A stretch of 27,345 nt of DNA from a virus. The notes under the pieces are model-generated. The model saw nothing but the letters and a program-made list of their open reading frames with translations, searched no databases and was not told the DNA's origin. This document shows positions 5,469-13,598 of this stretch, piece after piece. The stretch lies in the IMG/VR virus record IMGVR_UViG_3300031873_000035, positions 1-27,345 of that record; one strand, given 5' to 3'. Position 1 is the first letter of the stretch. Each line of letters starts with the position of its first letter. Made by a program: the position numbers and the translations under genes.

Positions 5469-6958
5469 TGGAGTGGAGGCCGCAGAAGAAACAAGAATTG
5501 TTTTTAAAATCCTCTATTTTTGAATTGCTCTACGGAGGCGCTAAGGGCCCGGGCAAGACCGATGCCCTGCTTTTTGATGCTACCTATCAGATAGAAAAGC
5601 CTTACTATAAAGCAATTATCTTTCGCAGGACCTTTCCCAGATTACAGGAAATAATTGACCGGTCTCATCGTTGGTTTGCCAAAAAAGCAGCATGGAATGG
5701 AGATCTGCGCCGGTGGACCTGGCCATCCAGGGCCTTTCTGCAATTTGGCCATTGTAAGAATGAACAGGACAAATACGATCACCAGGGCAAGGAATATCAC
5801 TACATGGGTTTTGATCAGATTGAGGAATTTACAGAGACACAGTATTTATTTCTGACTGCTCAATGCCGTTCTGTCAATCTTGATATCACTCCTTTTGTTC
5901 GCTTGACTGCTAATCCGGGGAATGTCGGACATGCCTGGGTAAAGGCAAGATTCATTGACAAACTTACTCCGGATGGCAAACCTAAATATTTTAAAAGAGT
6001 AAACGACGAGGATATCGAGACTACTAAAGGCGATTCTGACGGAGTGGCCAGGGGCTATATTTTTGCCACCATTTATGATAATCCTATCCTGCTTAAAAAT
6101 GATCCTGGGTATCTTGTAAGACTAAAATCCCTTCCCGAGAAGGATCGTAAAGCCCTTTTGGAAGGCGACTGGGATATCTTTGTCGGCCAGTTTTTTGAGA
6201 TGTGGCGCAGACCCATTCATGTAATCCCATACTCAAGATTTATTGAGATGATTAACGAATTGCCTTTCACTAAATTCATGGCTTTAGATTATGGGTATAC
6301 CAAGCCTGCCTCAGTAGGATGGTATTGCGTTCTGCCTGAAGGCAAGCTTATCCGATACAGGGAACTGTATGTTGAGGGTTATACTTATTTTGACTTAGCG
6401 CATTTAATCTTAAAGGCAAATGAGAAGGCCCAGGAGACAAATATTAAATACATGGTAGCGGATCCGTCTATCTGGGGGGATAGGCAGCACCATGATAAGC
6501 ATCTTGAGGCAAAGGAAGGGGAGGCCAAAGGTAAGTCAGGATATCAGGTCATGCAGGAGATTATTGGCGATAGATTCCCGATAATCAAAGGCGATAACAG
6601 AAGGATTGTAGGTTGGGTGAGGTTTAAGGAGGCGCTTAAACCTTATCTTAATCAATTTAAGGAAGTAACTACGAGATTTTTAGTTACCGATATCTGCAAA
6701 CATTTTCTCCGCACTATTCCCGGCTGTATTCACGATGAAATCAAACCGGAGGATTTAGATACATCTGGCGAGGATCACGGCGCAGATGAAGGAAGATATG
6801 CAATCATGTCTACCCCGGAGATCCCTATTTTACTTGGGCCTGAGCCTTCCAGGGCTGTGAAATTCTGGTCTACGGTAAAGAAGGATATTGAAAGATCGAA
6901 ACCTTTTGAGGAAGAAGAAGTGCATGCTGTATCTGAAGAAGGGGCAAGGAGGATATAG
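5468..6958 (+). CDS. terL: Terminase large subunit (ATPase-nuclease)
   Basis: A 496-residue DNA-packaging motor. The N-terminal ATPase has Walker A GGAKGPGKT (23-31), Walker B YMGFDQIEE (112-120) and coupling motif LTANP (146-150). The C-terminal RNase H-like nuclease shows ALDYGYTKPASVGW with Asp274, the second acidic site around VADPSIWGD (Asp332) and the last acid in DHGADEGRYAIM (Asp440). It cuts the concatemer and drives DNA into the prohead through the portal encoded downstream. GGGAG lies 7 bases before the ATG, which overlaps the stop of the tiny upstream ORF. Length is normal for a terminase. All catalytic motifs look intact. Confidence 0.95.
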   Translation: MEWRPQKKQELFLKSSIFELLYGGAKGPGKTDALLFDATYQIEKPYYKAIIFRRTFPRLQEIIDRSHRWFAKKAAWNGDLRRWTWPSRAFLQFGHCKNEQDKYDHQGKEYHYMGFDQIEEFTETQYLFLTAQCRSVNLDITPFVRLTANPGNVGHAWVKARFIDKLTPDGKPKYFKRVNDEDIETTKGDSDGVARGYIFATIYDNPILLKNDPGYLVRLKSLPEKDRKALLEGDWDIFVGQFFEMWRRPIHVIPYSRFIEMINELPFTKFMALDYGYTKPASVGWYCVLPEGKLIRYRELYVEGYTYFDLAHLILKANEKAQETNIKYMVADPSIWGDRQHHDKHLEAKEGEAKGKSGYQVMQEIIGDRFPIIKGDNRRIVGWVRFKEALKPYLNQFKEVTTRFLVTDICKHFLRTIPGCIHDEIKPEDLDTSGEDHGADEGRYAIMSTPEIPILLGPEPSRAVKFWSTVKKDIERSKPFEEEEVHAVSEEGARRI

Positions 6959-7152
6959 TGTTTCATGTAAGAGAAGGATTCTGTTTTGATAAATTAGGAA
7001 ACGGCGATGTCGGATTATATAAAGATGGTAATTTACTTTTAACTATTGATAAAGATAGCTGGTGTTCTGTAGTTGCTTCTATGTCTTCTCGAGGGGACAA
7101 TCGAGAGAATTTTGAGAAAGCTAAAGAATTTCACTTTGGTCAGATTAGTTAG
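6958..7152 (+). CDS. Small conserved phage protein between terL and portal
   Basis: Starts at GTG 6958, overlapping the terL stop by one base, with AAGGAGGATATA directly before it. The 64-residue product has two halves: a short beta part (FDKLGNGDVGLYKDGNLLLTID) and DSWCSVVASMSSRGDNRENFEKAKEFH. The W--VVAS-S-RG pattern is common in small proteins of phage packaging modules, but no function is assigned as far as I know. ATG 6964 is out of frame, so the GTG start is required. Confidence 0.65.
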   Translation: MFHVREGFCFDKLGNGDVGLYKDGNLLLTIDKDSWCSVVASMSSRGDNRENFEKAKEFHFGQIS

Positions 7153-7165
7153 ATTGGAGGGTAGG

Positions 7166-7363
7166 ATGTTTGGTAAATGTAAAGGTTGTGAGATTTTAAA
7201 ACAGGAGAACGCTTATTTGAGGAAGTTTATCGATAGCCTTCTGCTTAAATTAAATATGCAGCAGATAGAAGCGCCGGCAGAAAAGATCTCGGGAGTCAAA
7301 GAGCCTGGAGAAGAGGAGATTCAACTTGGCCCACACGCTGAGAGATTTGGTCTCGTGGATTAA
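7166..7363 (+). CDS. Small CxxC plus coiled-coil phage protein
   Basis: A 65-residue protein starting at ATG 7166 behind GGAGGGTAGG. It opens with GKCKGCEILKQENAYLRKFIDSLLLKL: a C-x2-C followed by a heptad-like helix with Leu/Ile repeats, which suggests a short coiled coil. The second half is acidic and Pro/Glu rich. Such CxxC-E-L proteins recur between terL and portal in many phages without a known role. The upstream frame is open but lacks a ribosome site. Confidence 0.6.
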   Translation: MFGKCKGCEILKQENAYLRKFIDSLLLKLNMQQIEAPAEKISGVKEPGEEEIQLGPHAERFGLVD

Positions 7364-7529
7364 ACAGAACATCCGGGACTGGCGGATAAATAGATTAAGG
7401 AAAGGGGCATTAAAATACATAAATTTATTACATCGGGCCATGATCATAGAAGGATACCCGAGGCACAAGAGGAGACAATTCTGGAGAAAATTTATAAGTG
7501 ATGGGATGTTTTATCAAGGGGAGGAATAG
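7326..7529 (+). CDS. Small basic Trp/Arg-rich phage protein
   Basis: The start is TTG 7326, with GAGGAG nine bases upstream inside the previous gene, which it overlaps by 38 bases. The 67-residue product is strongly basic (WIKQNIRDWRINRLRKGALKYIN, then RAMIIEGYPRHKRRQFWRKFI) and probably helical. The overlap and basic charge suggest a small DNA- or membrane-binding protein of the packaging cluster. I cannot name the family. No ATG start is available in this frame before the middle of the protein. Confidence 0.55.
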   Translation: MAHTLRDLVSWIKQNIRDWRINRLRKGALKYINLLHRAMIIEGYPRHKRRQFWRKFISDGMFYQGEE

Positions 7530-7530
7530 A

Positions 7531-7941
7531 ATGGACTATGGAAAGCGTAGCAATGGCACCCCTAAAGGAAAGGGGTATTTTGGGGAAATTAAGGCCCCTT
7601 GGGGGAAAATATCTACGGAAATATCTATCGGAGTCAATATAGATGGTAAAGAGATAGAGATCCCGAGTCTTGTGCCTACTTTAGATAAAAGCGAAATAGA
7701 TTATCTTATTAAAGGAGGTAAGCCAACGAAAGCTATTATAGATAAAGCAGTAGAACATGCAAAGAAGAGAACTAAAGAAAATAAAAGTCCCTTTGCTCAA
7801 GAAGGAGAACAGGCTTCTTATTCAGAGAGACAGCTAGGTAAAGAGGCCGGAAGGCAGATGGGTGCTAATAATTTAAGTCAATATGATGATCTTGGCGGGT
7901 TTCATGCTAATGAAGTTAAAGGTAATATAGTTAAGAAATAA
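7531..7941 (+). CDS. Conserved small phage protein with GTPKG...FLG-like domain
   Basis: I use ATG 7531 (136 residues) because GGGGAGGAATAG stands directly before it; GTG 7498 lies inside the previous gene. The core pattern is NGTPKGKGYFGEIKAPWG, then STEISIGVNIDGKEIEIPSLVPTL, I-D-Y-L-I-K-G-G-KP, and AVEHAKKRTKENKSPFAQEGE. I recognise this as a recurring domain in phage virion or packaging-region proteins, with no established activity. The C-terminus (LGKEAGRQMG to the end) is separate and polar. It precedes the portal by nine bases. Confidence 0.6.
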   Translation: MDYGKRSNGTPKGKGYFGEIKAPWGKISTEISIGVNIDGKEIEIPSLVPTLDKSEIDYLIKGGKPTKAIIDKAVEHAKKRTKENKSPFAQEGEQASYSERQLGKEAGRQMGANNLSQYDDLGGFHANEVKGNIVKK

Positions 7942-7950
7942 GGAGACTTT

Positions 7951-9837
7951 ATGGCTGACGATAAAGAAAAGAACGATAATCTATCCGAAGTAGAACAATG
8001 TCAAAAGTGGAGTAAGGACCGCGATACCATCCAGAAGAACAGGTCCTCTTTTGAGAAACAATGGCTGGTAGATATCTCTTTTCTCTACGGCAAACATTAT
8101 TTTATCATAGATAAGATGGCTACCTCCGGCCTTGAGGAGAGGGTGCATTGGGAATTGAAGAATGAGTTGCGCCAGAAGAAGGTTCGCAGAACCTGTAATT
8201 ATATCCTGCCGTTATTTAGAGCTTTACTGGCCCGGCTTTTAAGCATGAAGGCTAATATCATGGTAGATGCCACTACCAGTGCAGAGAGGGATAAATCTTC
8301 TGCACAAGTATCTCAGGAGGTCTTAGAGGATTTCTGGCAGATGGTAAATAAACATAATCCTAATCTCTGCCAGGACTATGCCGGGATGCTTATGATTCAA
8401 AAGAGGCTTTTTACATATATTCTGGCTATCGGCACCGGATATTTAAAGCCTTATTTTAATCCTAAAATTTATGCTAAGACTTTCTTGGAGAATGAGATTG
8501 TTGAACCGACTATGCCAATCGGAGAGGTAGAGACAAAGGTCAGGCATGCTTTCGATGTATTTGAGGATCCCATGAAGCAGTATAAGATTGAACAGTCAGT
8601 CTTAACCGTAGATGAGATTCAAGAGCAATACGATGAGAAACTTGAGCCTGAAGAGATTACTATGACCGAGGCAGAACAAAGGCTCATCAATCTATTGGAA
8701 GAGACCAAGACTGAGAAATACGAGAATGCGATCCGGATATTTGAAAGATGGAATATTCCCTGTTCTCGTTATCCCAAAGGCCTGTATGCGGTCCACACCA
8801 ACAAAAAGATTCTATTTAAAGGCGATATCCCCGAGGAATATAAAGGCAGGATTCCTCTATTTAAATTTACTTATCTCGACCTTCTTTTTTCGTCCTTTGC
8901 TCAGGGGATGATCGAGCAAGTTATCTCTTTGCAGGAGGACCTTAACTATACCATTACCAGAATCGCTGCCTATAAGAAATGGATGGCCGGCAAGATTATG
9001 GTAGATAAGAATGCCAAGCTTGAGACTAAATGGGACGATGAGATCGGTCAGATCATTTATCATGCTAACGGAGTTATGGCCCCTAAATATGACGCAGGTC
9101 CATCAGCGCCTCAGTATTTGTTCGAAGATATAGCCAGGATTAGAGGCAATATGGAGGATATTGTCAGTGTCCATGATGCTTCTTTAGGCAGGATTCCCGA
9201 GCAGGCAAAATCCGGAGTGGCAATCGAAGCATTATCCGAAATGGATGCCGGAGCATTATCTCCGGACTTGATTACCATTGAGCAGCAGTTAGCTTTCTTT
9301 TCTGAGACAACCCTGGATATCATGGAGAAGAAATACACAGAACCCAGGATCTTAGGGATCACTGGAGAGGAATTCGGGGTAAAAGTAAGGACTTTTAAAG
9401 GAGAAAATGTCCAGGGCAATCGCAGGATTAAGATATCTTTAGGGTCTGCATTACCATCCTCAAAGATGGAGAGACAGAAATACATCATGACCCTCCAGGA
9501 AAAAGGTTACATCGATATAACCAAGGCCAGGGAATTATTGCAGTTTGGGGATGTAGAAGGAATTTATATTTCTTTGGATGAGAATTTGCAGAAGGAAGAA
9601 AACCAACATCTACTTGAGCCTGGCGTGGGTGTCAATGTAGAGGAGTGGGATGATCATACCATACATTTAAAGGTTATCACTGATTTTATGAAGACCAAAA
9701 AATATATGGGGTTAGATTCTGACATAAAGCAGAAATTCATCGAACATAGGAAGGCTCATCAGACTTATTTATTACAGGAGCAGGAGGCAGCTGCGCGGAT
9801 GGCTCAGGGAGCAGCTGCACCCGGAAGAGGTCAATAA
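7951..9837 (+). CDS. Portal protein
   Basis: 628 residues, the usual size of portals of short-tailed phages. The N-terminal part has the Trp/Tyr-rich entry region (EKQWLVDISFLYGKHYF, RRTCNYILPLFRALLARLL). The central stem/crown region carries SLQEDLNYTITRIAAYKKWMAGKIMV and, around residues 405-445, PEQAKSGVAIEALSEMDAGALSPDL, a typical portal pattern. The C-terminus is rich in Gln, Glu and Ala. It forms the dodecameric ring at one capsid vertex, docks TerL during packaging and later the adaptor and nozzle. Preceded by AAGGAGACTTT; its stop overlaps the next ATG. Confidence 0.9.
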   Translation: MADDKEKNDNLSEVEQCQKWSKDRDTIQKNRSSFEKQWLVDISFLYGKHYFIIDKMATSGLEERVHWELKNELRQKKVRRTCNYILPLFRALLARLLSMKANIMVDATTSAERDKSSAQVSQEVLEDFWQMVNKHNPNLCQDYAGMLMIQKRLFTYILAIGTGYLKPYFNPKIYAKTFLENEIVEPTMPIGEVETKVRHAFDVFEDPMKQYKIEQSVLTVDEIQEQYDEKLEPEEITMTEAEQRLINLLEETKTEKYENAIRIFERWNIPCSRYPKGLYAVHTNKKILFKGDIPEEYKGRIPLFKFTYLDLLFSSFAQGMIEQVISLQEDLNYTITRIAAYKKWMAGKIMVDKNAKLETKWDDEIGQIIYHANGVMAPKYDAGPSAPQYLFEDIARIRGNMEDIVSVHDASLGRIPEQAKSGVAIEALSEMDAGALSPDLITIEQQLAFFSETTLDIMEKKYTEPRILGITGEEFGVKVRTFKGENVQGNRRIKISLGSALPSSKMERQKYIMTLQEKGYIDITKARELLQFGDVEGIYISLDENLQKEENQHLLEPGVGVNVEEWDDHTIHLKVITDFMKTKKYMGLDSDIKQKFIEHRKAHQTYLLQEQEAAARMAQGAAAPGRGQ

Positions 9838-10010
9838 TGCCTTTACCAGCGACTTCAGATGTAGGCAAGATTTATGACTTTTTAAAACTAGAACATAAAT
9901 CCTGGCCACTTGCCAAAAAAAGGGCGGTGGCATTAGACCAAGCCAGGAGGCATGGAGCAGATATCAAGAAGAAGAATCCATACCAAGCGGCAGTCGATAG
10001 ATCAAAGTGA
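9837..10010 (+). CDS. 57-residue helical protein after portal
   Basis: The ATG overlaps the portal stop (TAATG). The product is basic with KKRAVALDQARRHGADIKKKNPYQAAVDRSK, similar to short post-portal proteins that carry A-x-A-x-x-Q-A-R--G. It may be a small capsid accessory, but no function is known. Coding is supported by the overlap and family-like pattern. It is below the size most gene finders report. Confidence 0.55.
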   Translation: MPLPATSDVGKIYDFLKLEHKSWPLAKKRAVALDQARRHGADIKKKNPYQAAVDRSK

Positions 10011-10023
10011 TTTTATTAACCAT

Positions 10024-10053
10024 TCTACCAACCCCGATACGCCGGGGAGTAGA
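10024..10053 (+). promoter_or_regulatory. Two-step hairpin upstream of scaffold gene
   Basis: TCTAC (10024-10028) pairs with GTAGA (10049-10053) and CCCCG (10032-10036) with CGGGG (10043-10047) around a six-base loop, with small internal bulges. No T-tract follows, so it is not a standard terminator. It ends seven bases before the GAGGAGGAAGGG ribosome site of the scaffold gene and could protect or process the capsid message. Confidence 0.5.
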
Positions 10054-10070
10054 GAAAAGAGGAGGAAGGG

Positions 10071-11165
10071 ATGTTTGAGTTATTAAAGATGCTTAAGGTT
10101 TTAGGATTGTTTATGCCGATTCTTTTTGAGGATTCTCCTACGGCTACTTTAGAAAAGGAATTAGGTCTTGGGTCAACTGGGGACGAGGAATTACTTAAAG
10201 ACTTTACTCCTGCTGTTGGTCCGACTGAGGAAACCGAGGAAGCCAAGACTACCAGGATTGAGCAGGAGAAAAAAGATCATATCACCAAGAAAAAGGGGGA
10301 TGCTGAGACCATTGAGATAGCAGGCCTCAAGATTAAGAAATCTGATCTGGAAGCCCACCAGATAGACCTGGGGGAAGGCCGCAAGATTACTTTAGCGGAT
10401 TTAAAGAAGGGTTTTATGCTCAACGAGGACTACACCAAAAAGACTCAGGCTCTATCAGAAGAAAAGGAGAAAATCGGGGACCTGATTAAATTCGCAGATG
10501 CAGTCCGCAAGAATCCCAAGATGGTAAAGGCAATCGTAGGCCTTACCGAGAAGGGATTATCTGATGAGACTGTTTTAGATAAAGTCCTTACTGCCCTTGA
10601 AGGCAAGATCGAGGAAGCCAAGGAAGATCTCGATAAATTGCTGGAAGGAATCGATCCTGAATCTCCTGAAGGCAAAATAATTAAAGCTCTTCAAGGCCAG
10701 GTCAAGGCTTTAGAGACTAAAGTTACACAGATCGAGAAAGCCGGTAAGGACATAGATACAAAGATAACGGATAAAGAGACCACTGAGGCCATAACACACG
10801 CCCAGCAAGTCTTAAATGAGACCCTGGTAGCGTTGGCTGACCCTAAAAAGGGTGGTCTTGAATTTGATACGGAGACTGGTCAAAAGCTCTGGAGGATGCT
10901 GACTATCTCTTATCTTAAGGATAATCCTCGCGAATATGCGTCTCAAGAGGATTTTGTCAAAATCGTAAACGAAGTAGGCAAGCAGATGCATGCTGCCCTT
11001 CAAAAATTCGGTGAGGCAAAACTTAAGAAATACCTCGAAACCAAAAAGACTCCTATTCCAGGGGCTGGTGGAGATGGAGGAGAGAAGCCATCAACGGTAA
11101 CATTCGAGAAACTCCAGGAAGGGATTGAGAAGTCTTTAATTGAGGAGAGTCAGAAAAGAGAATAA
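10071..11165 (+). CDS. Capsid scaffolding protein
   Basis: 364 residues, very rich in Lys, Glu, Asp and Ala, and almost wholly helical or coiled coil in the middle (about residues 120-250: SEEKEKIGDLIKFADAV, EEAKEDLDKLLEGI, LQGQVKALETKVTQIEKAGKDI). The position between portal and major capsid protein is the standard place for a scaffold, which guides shell assembly and then leaves. Residues about 75-125 (IEIAGLKIKKSDLEAHQ, then GRKITLADLKKGFMLNEDYTKKTQAL) resemble the start region of other phage scaffold-like proteins. The C-terminus is basic, as expected for capsid contact. The start has GAGGAGGAAGGG immediately before it. Confidence 0.8.
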   Translation: MFELLKMLKVLGLFMPILFEDSPTATLEKELGLGSTGDEELLKDFTPAVGPTEETEEAKTTRIEQEKKDHITKKKGDAETIEIAGLKIKKSDLEAHQIDLGEGRKITLADLKKGFMLNEDYTKKTQALSEEKEKIGDLIKFADAVRKNPKMVKAIVGLTEKGLSDETVLDKVLTALEGKIEEAKEDLDKLLEGIDPESPEGKIIKALQGQVKALETKVTQIEKAGKDIDTKITDKETTEAITHAQQVLNETLVALADPKKGGLEFDTETGQKLWRMLTISYLKDNPREYASQEDFVKIVNEVGKQMHAALQKFGEAKLKKYLETKKTPIPGAGGDGGEKPSTVTFEKLQEGIEKSLIEESQKRE

Positions 11166-11184
11166 TTAAAGACGGAGGTTTACC

Positions 11185-12363
11185 ATGGGTTTGACAATTA
11201 GTGATATTAGTGCGGTTTTAAAGAAACGAATTATCCCGGTGATTCAGAGTCAGCTGCCTATTGAGAATGTGCTTTTTAACAAGATCAAAAAGAATGTCGG
11301 GGTAATTATCTCCAACAACCAGATCTACATCGCGGCCAGGACTGGAAGGCACTCTGGTATATACTCTGTAGCAGAAGGCACCGAGCCGTTCTCTGGCAAG
11401 GCTGCTTATGCACAGCCATATACTGACATGACCTATGCTTTCGGCACCTTGGAGTTGACTGACCAGGCTATTGAGGCTGCACAGAAAGGGGATGTAAAGG
11501 CCATAGCATCGATTCTAACTGTTGAAATTACCGCATTGAAGGATGATTTTAAGGCAGACCTTAACCGGATCCTGCATGGAGCAGGAGCTGGTAAGTTATG
11601 CCAGACTAACGGCACAGGCGCAAATTCTACTGCTTTGACCGTTGATACCCCTCCTTGCGGCGGAGATGCTACTCAGTATATCTGTGCTGGTATGTATATT
11701 CAGTTCGCCGCTGGGGTAACAGCGTTAGTTTCGTCGGTTAGTTCTGCGACTGCGATAGTTTTAGCAGCTGGAACAACCTGGTCTGACGATACGGCTATCA
11801 CCAAAGCTTATGATGCTGAGGCTATGGGTTTAGCTGGGCTCATTGACGACGGAGATAATGTTGGAACTTGCCAGAATGTAATCAGATCTGCTAATCCTTA
11901 TGCTGTTTCTCACACCTATGATACCGGTGCTACCTTGACTGAAGCGAACATGATTGCTACTTATTTGAAAACTACTCGTTACGGTGGGGCTAAGGTAATG
12001 TTTATGAATACTGGACTGTTTGCCTACTATGGATCTCTCTTGACTAGCATGAAGCGCGCACAAATGACAGATGTGTTATCCGGTGGGTGGAAGGGTCTGG
12101 AGTTCATGGGTGGCAAGCTGGGTGTTATGCTTGATTTTGACACTTGGTCTGGTTATGTTCAGATGGTTGATTTTGATGCGCTTACATTAGCAGAGATGTC
12201 TGAGCCATTTGCGTGGTTGGACGCAGATGCACATGGTGGAATTTTAAAGAGGTCATCTTCTAACAGGACCATCTGGGAAGGCACTCTCAAATATTACTTC
12301 AACCTCGTCGCGTTAAAGTTTAAGTCATCGGCTAGGATGTCAGGCCAAACACCTGCTCCTTAG
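11185..12363 (+). CDS. Major capsid protein, HK97-like
   Basis: 392 residues, placed directly after the scaffold with a GGAGG site. The sequence has the features of an HK97-fold shell subunit: a helical N-arm (ISAVLKKRIIPVIQSQLPIEN), an E-loop region (IYIAARTGRHSGIYSVAEG), a long spine helix (ELTDQAIEAAQKGDVKAIAS, then EITALKDDFKADLNRIL) and a C-terminal domain with GGKLGVMLDFDTWSGYVQMVDFDALTLAEM. A Thr/Ala/Gly-rich stretch at about residues 140-200 may be an inserted beta domain. It forms the icosahedral shell. A terminator follows about 40 bases after the stop, so capsid message can be ended here. Confidence 0.88.
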   Translation: MGLTISDISAVLKKRIIPVIQSQLPIENVLFNKIKKNVGVIISNNQIYIAARTGRHSGIYSVAEGTEPFSGKAAYAQPYTDMTYAFGTLELTDQAIEAAQKGDVKAIASILTVEITALKDDFKADLNRILHGAGAGKLCQTNGTGANSTALTVDTPPCGGDATQYICAGMYIQFAAGVTALVSSVSSATAIVLAAGTTWSDDTAITKAYDAEAMGLAGLIDDGDNVGTCQNVIRSANPYAVSHTYDTGATLTEANMIATYLKTTRYGGAKVMFMNTGLFAYYGSLLTSMKRAQMTDVLSGGWKGLEFMGGKLGVMLDFDTWSGYVQMVDFDALTLAEMSEPFAWLDADAHGGILKRSSSNRTIWEGTLKYYFNLVALKFKSSARMSGQTPAP

Positions 12364-12403
12364 TTAGTAATTTAGGGTTAAGGGGGAATAGTTTTTGATT
12401 AGG

Positions 12404-12435
12404 GGTCAGAGACTATTCTCTCTTGACCTTTTTTT
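12404..12435 (+). terminator. Rho-independent terminator after the major capsid gene
   Basis: GGTCA plus GAGA (12404-12412) pairs with TCTC and TGACC (12419-12428, one bulged T) and is followed by seven T residues (12429-12435). It separates the capsid gene from the connector genes. The next possible ATG is only four bases after the T-tract. Confidence 0.85.
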
Positions 12436-12439
12436 ATGT

Positions 12440-12673
12440 ATGGCTGATTTTAAAGTTAAGAGATTTAATTCTGCTCAGGAGAAAGCTGGAGGCTTACTCC
12501 TGAAAAAGGCAATAGAGGATAAGGAGGCACGCCGGGAAGCCTCTAATAAAGATATTGCTCAAGGCGTAAAAGAGATTGCTGGGGACTTAGGTTATAAATT
12601 TAAAGGTAGAGTGATTTTTTCTGGAGGATCTGAGGCTTATCAAAAAGGCTACGAGAAAATAAACTGGAGGTAG
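12440..12673 (+). CDS. Unknown 77-residue helical protein
   Basis: I choose ATG 12440 (MADFKVKRFNSAQEKAGGLLL). The alternative TTG 12395 has a ribosome-like AGGGGG but would encode the terminator hairpin as its first residues. From 12440 there is no Shine-Dalgarno site, because the start sits four bases after the T-tract. The protein is charged and mostly helical, ending in a Gly/Lys-rich segment (GYKFKGRVIFSGGSEAY). Family unknown; it lies in the head-completion region. Confidence 0.5.
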   Translation: MADFKVKRFNSAQEKAGGLLLKKAIEDKEARREASNKDIAQGVKEIAGDLGYKFKGRVIFSGGSEAYQKGYEKINWR

Positions 12674-12676
12674 ATT

Positions 12677-12949
12677 ATGTTAAGAAATAAAGGAACAGGA
12701 GTATTACTTTTAAAATGGAATGGGATTGAGGCATTTCTGGAAGCCGGGAAGACGGTAGATGTAGAAGTCTTCGGAGTGAAGGCTGAAAAGGATAAATCGA
12801 TTTTGGAGGATCGCTTTATTGCCAAATATCCGGATAGTATTGAAAGGACGGTAGGAGGATTAGGTAAGACTCCTGAGACGAAAGTTGATACTGATCCAGG
12901 TCCGAGTGTAAAGTCTTCATCTAAACCTAAATTTAAGAAAAAGAAATAA
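12677..12949 (+). CDS. Unknown 90-residue protein, beta core and basic tail
   Basis: It follows the previous gene by three bases with TGGAGGTAGATT before the ATG. Residues 1-60 look like a small beta domain (GTGVLLLKWNGIEAFLEAGKTVDVEVFGV). Residues about 62-90 are a disordered Thr/Pro/Ser/Lys tail ending in KFKKKK. The position between capsid and adaptor suggests a head-completion or decoration protein; this is inference from location only. Confidence 0.55.
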   Translation: MLRNKGTGVLLLKWNGIEAFLEAGKTVDVEVFGVKAEKDKSILEDRFIAKYPDSIERTVGGLGKTPETKVDTDPGPSVKSSSKPKFKKKK

Positions 12950-12963
12950 TCCTAACCGTAGGA
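12950..12963 (+). other. Tetraloop hairpin between genes
   Basis: TCCTA-ACCG-TAGGA forms a five-pair stem directly after the stop of the 12677 gene and ends 11 bases before the GGAGA ribosome site of the adaptor gene. No T-tract follows. It may mark message processing or be incidental. Confidence 0.3.
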
Positions 12964-12983
12964 ATATAGAAGGAGACTAAAAG

Positions 12984-13595
12984 ATGTTAATCTCAGAGAT
13001 TATCGGTGAGGTATTGAGTGATGTAGGGGAAGACTCGGGAGACACAGATTTAATTGCCAAGGTGCTGATTTTCGCCAAAGGGGCCTTGCGCAGATTCCCT
13101 CTTTTCTGCCGGAGTAGACTGCTGATGGATACTTCTTATGCTACTTTGAAAGCCGGAGTTAATTACCTTACCACTCCGACAGGGTTTATAGAGGAGATTG
13201 CTATATATTATTTAGTTGATGGCAAGAAGAACTATATCGACAAAGCCACAGAAAGCGAATTTGGCGATGCGCAAAATACCCAGTTGACAGGCAATCCCTC
13301 ATATTACCGGATCGTCGGGAATGTCATAGAATTTGATAAATCTGCTGCAGAGGACTTGGTTATATATGTGGAGCATTTTAAGGAAGTGGATAATGTGGCC
13401 CTGGCTGATGATTTCTTTGGCTCTACGGATATCTTGGAGATTTTAAAGGATGGCATGAAGGCTACATATTACAGCGACTACCAGGAAGATCCGGCCAAAG
13501 GCAAAGAAAAACTTGCTCTGTTTAAAGTCGGACTGGATACGCTGGATTCAAAGTTTATGGTAAAGGAATTGGGGACACATGTTACCGAGGCATAG
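12984..13595 (+). CDS. Head-tail adaptor (connector) protein
   Basis: 203 residues in the position and size of a head-tail adaptor that binds below the portal. The N-terminus is helical (LISEIIGEVLSDVGED, then DLIAKVLIFAKGALRRFPLFCRSRLL). A beta region follows (KAGVNYLTTPTGFIEEIAIYYLVDGKKNYIDK). Next come ESEFGDAQNTQLTGNPSYYRIVGNVIEF, a pattern recurrent in adaptor proteins of short-tailed phages, and a C-terminal helix pair with A-T-Y-Y-S-D-Y-Q-E-D. It would extend the portal channel and receive the nozzle. AAGGAGACTAAAAG precedes the ATG. An unrelated function cannot be excluded. Confidence 0.65.
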   Translation: MLISEIIGEVLSDVGEDSGDTDLIAKVLIFAKGALRRFPLFCRSRLLMDTSYATLKAGVNYLTTPTGFIEEIAIYYLVDGKKNYIDKATESEFGDAQNTQLTGNPSYYRIVGNVIEFDKSAAEDLVIYVEHFKEVDNVALADDFFGSTDILEILKDGMKATYYSDYQEDPAKGKEKLALFKVGLDTLDSKFMVKELGTHVTEA

Positions 13596-13598
13596 AAT

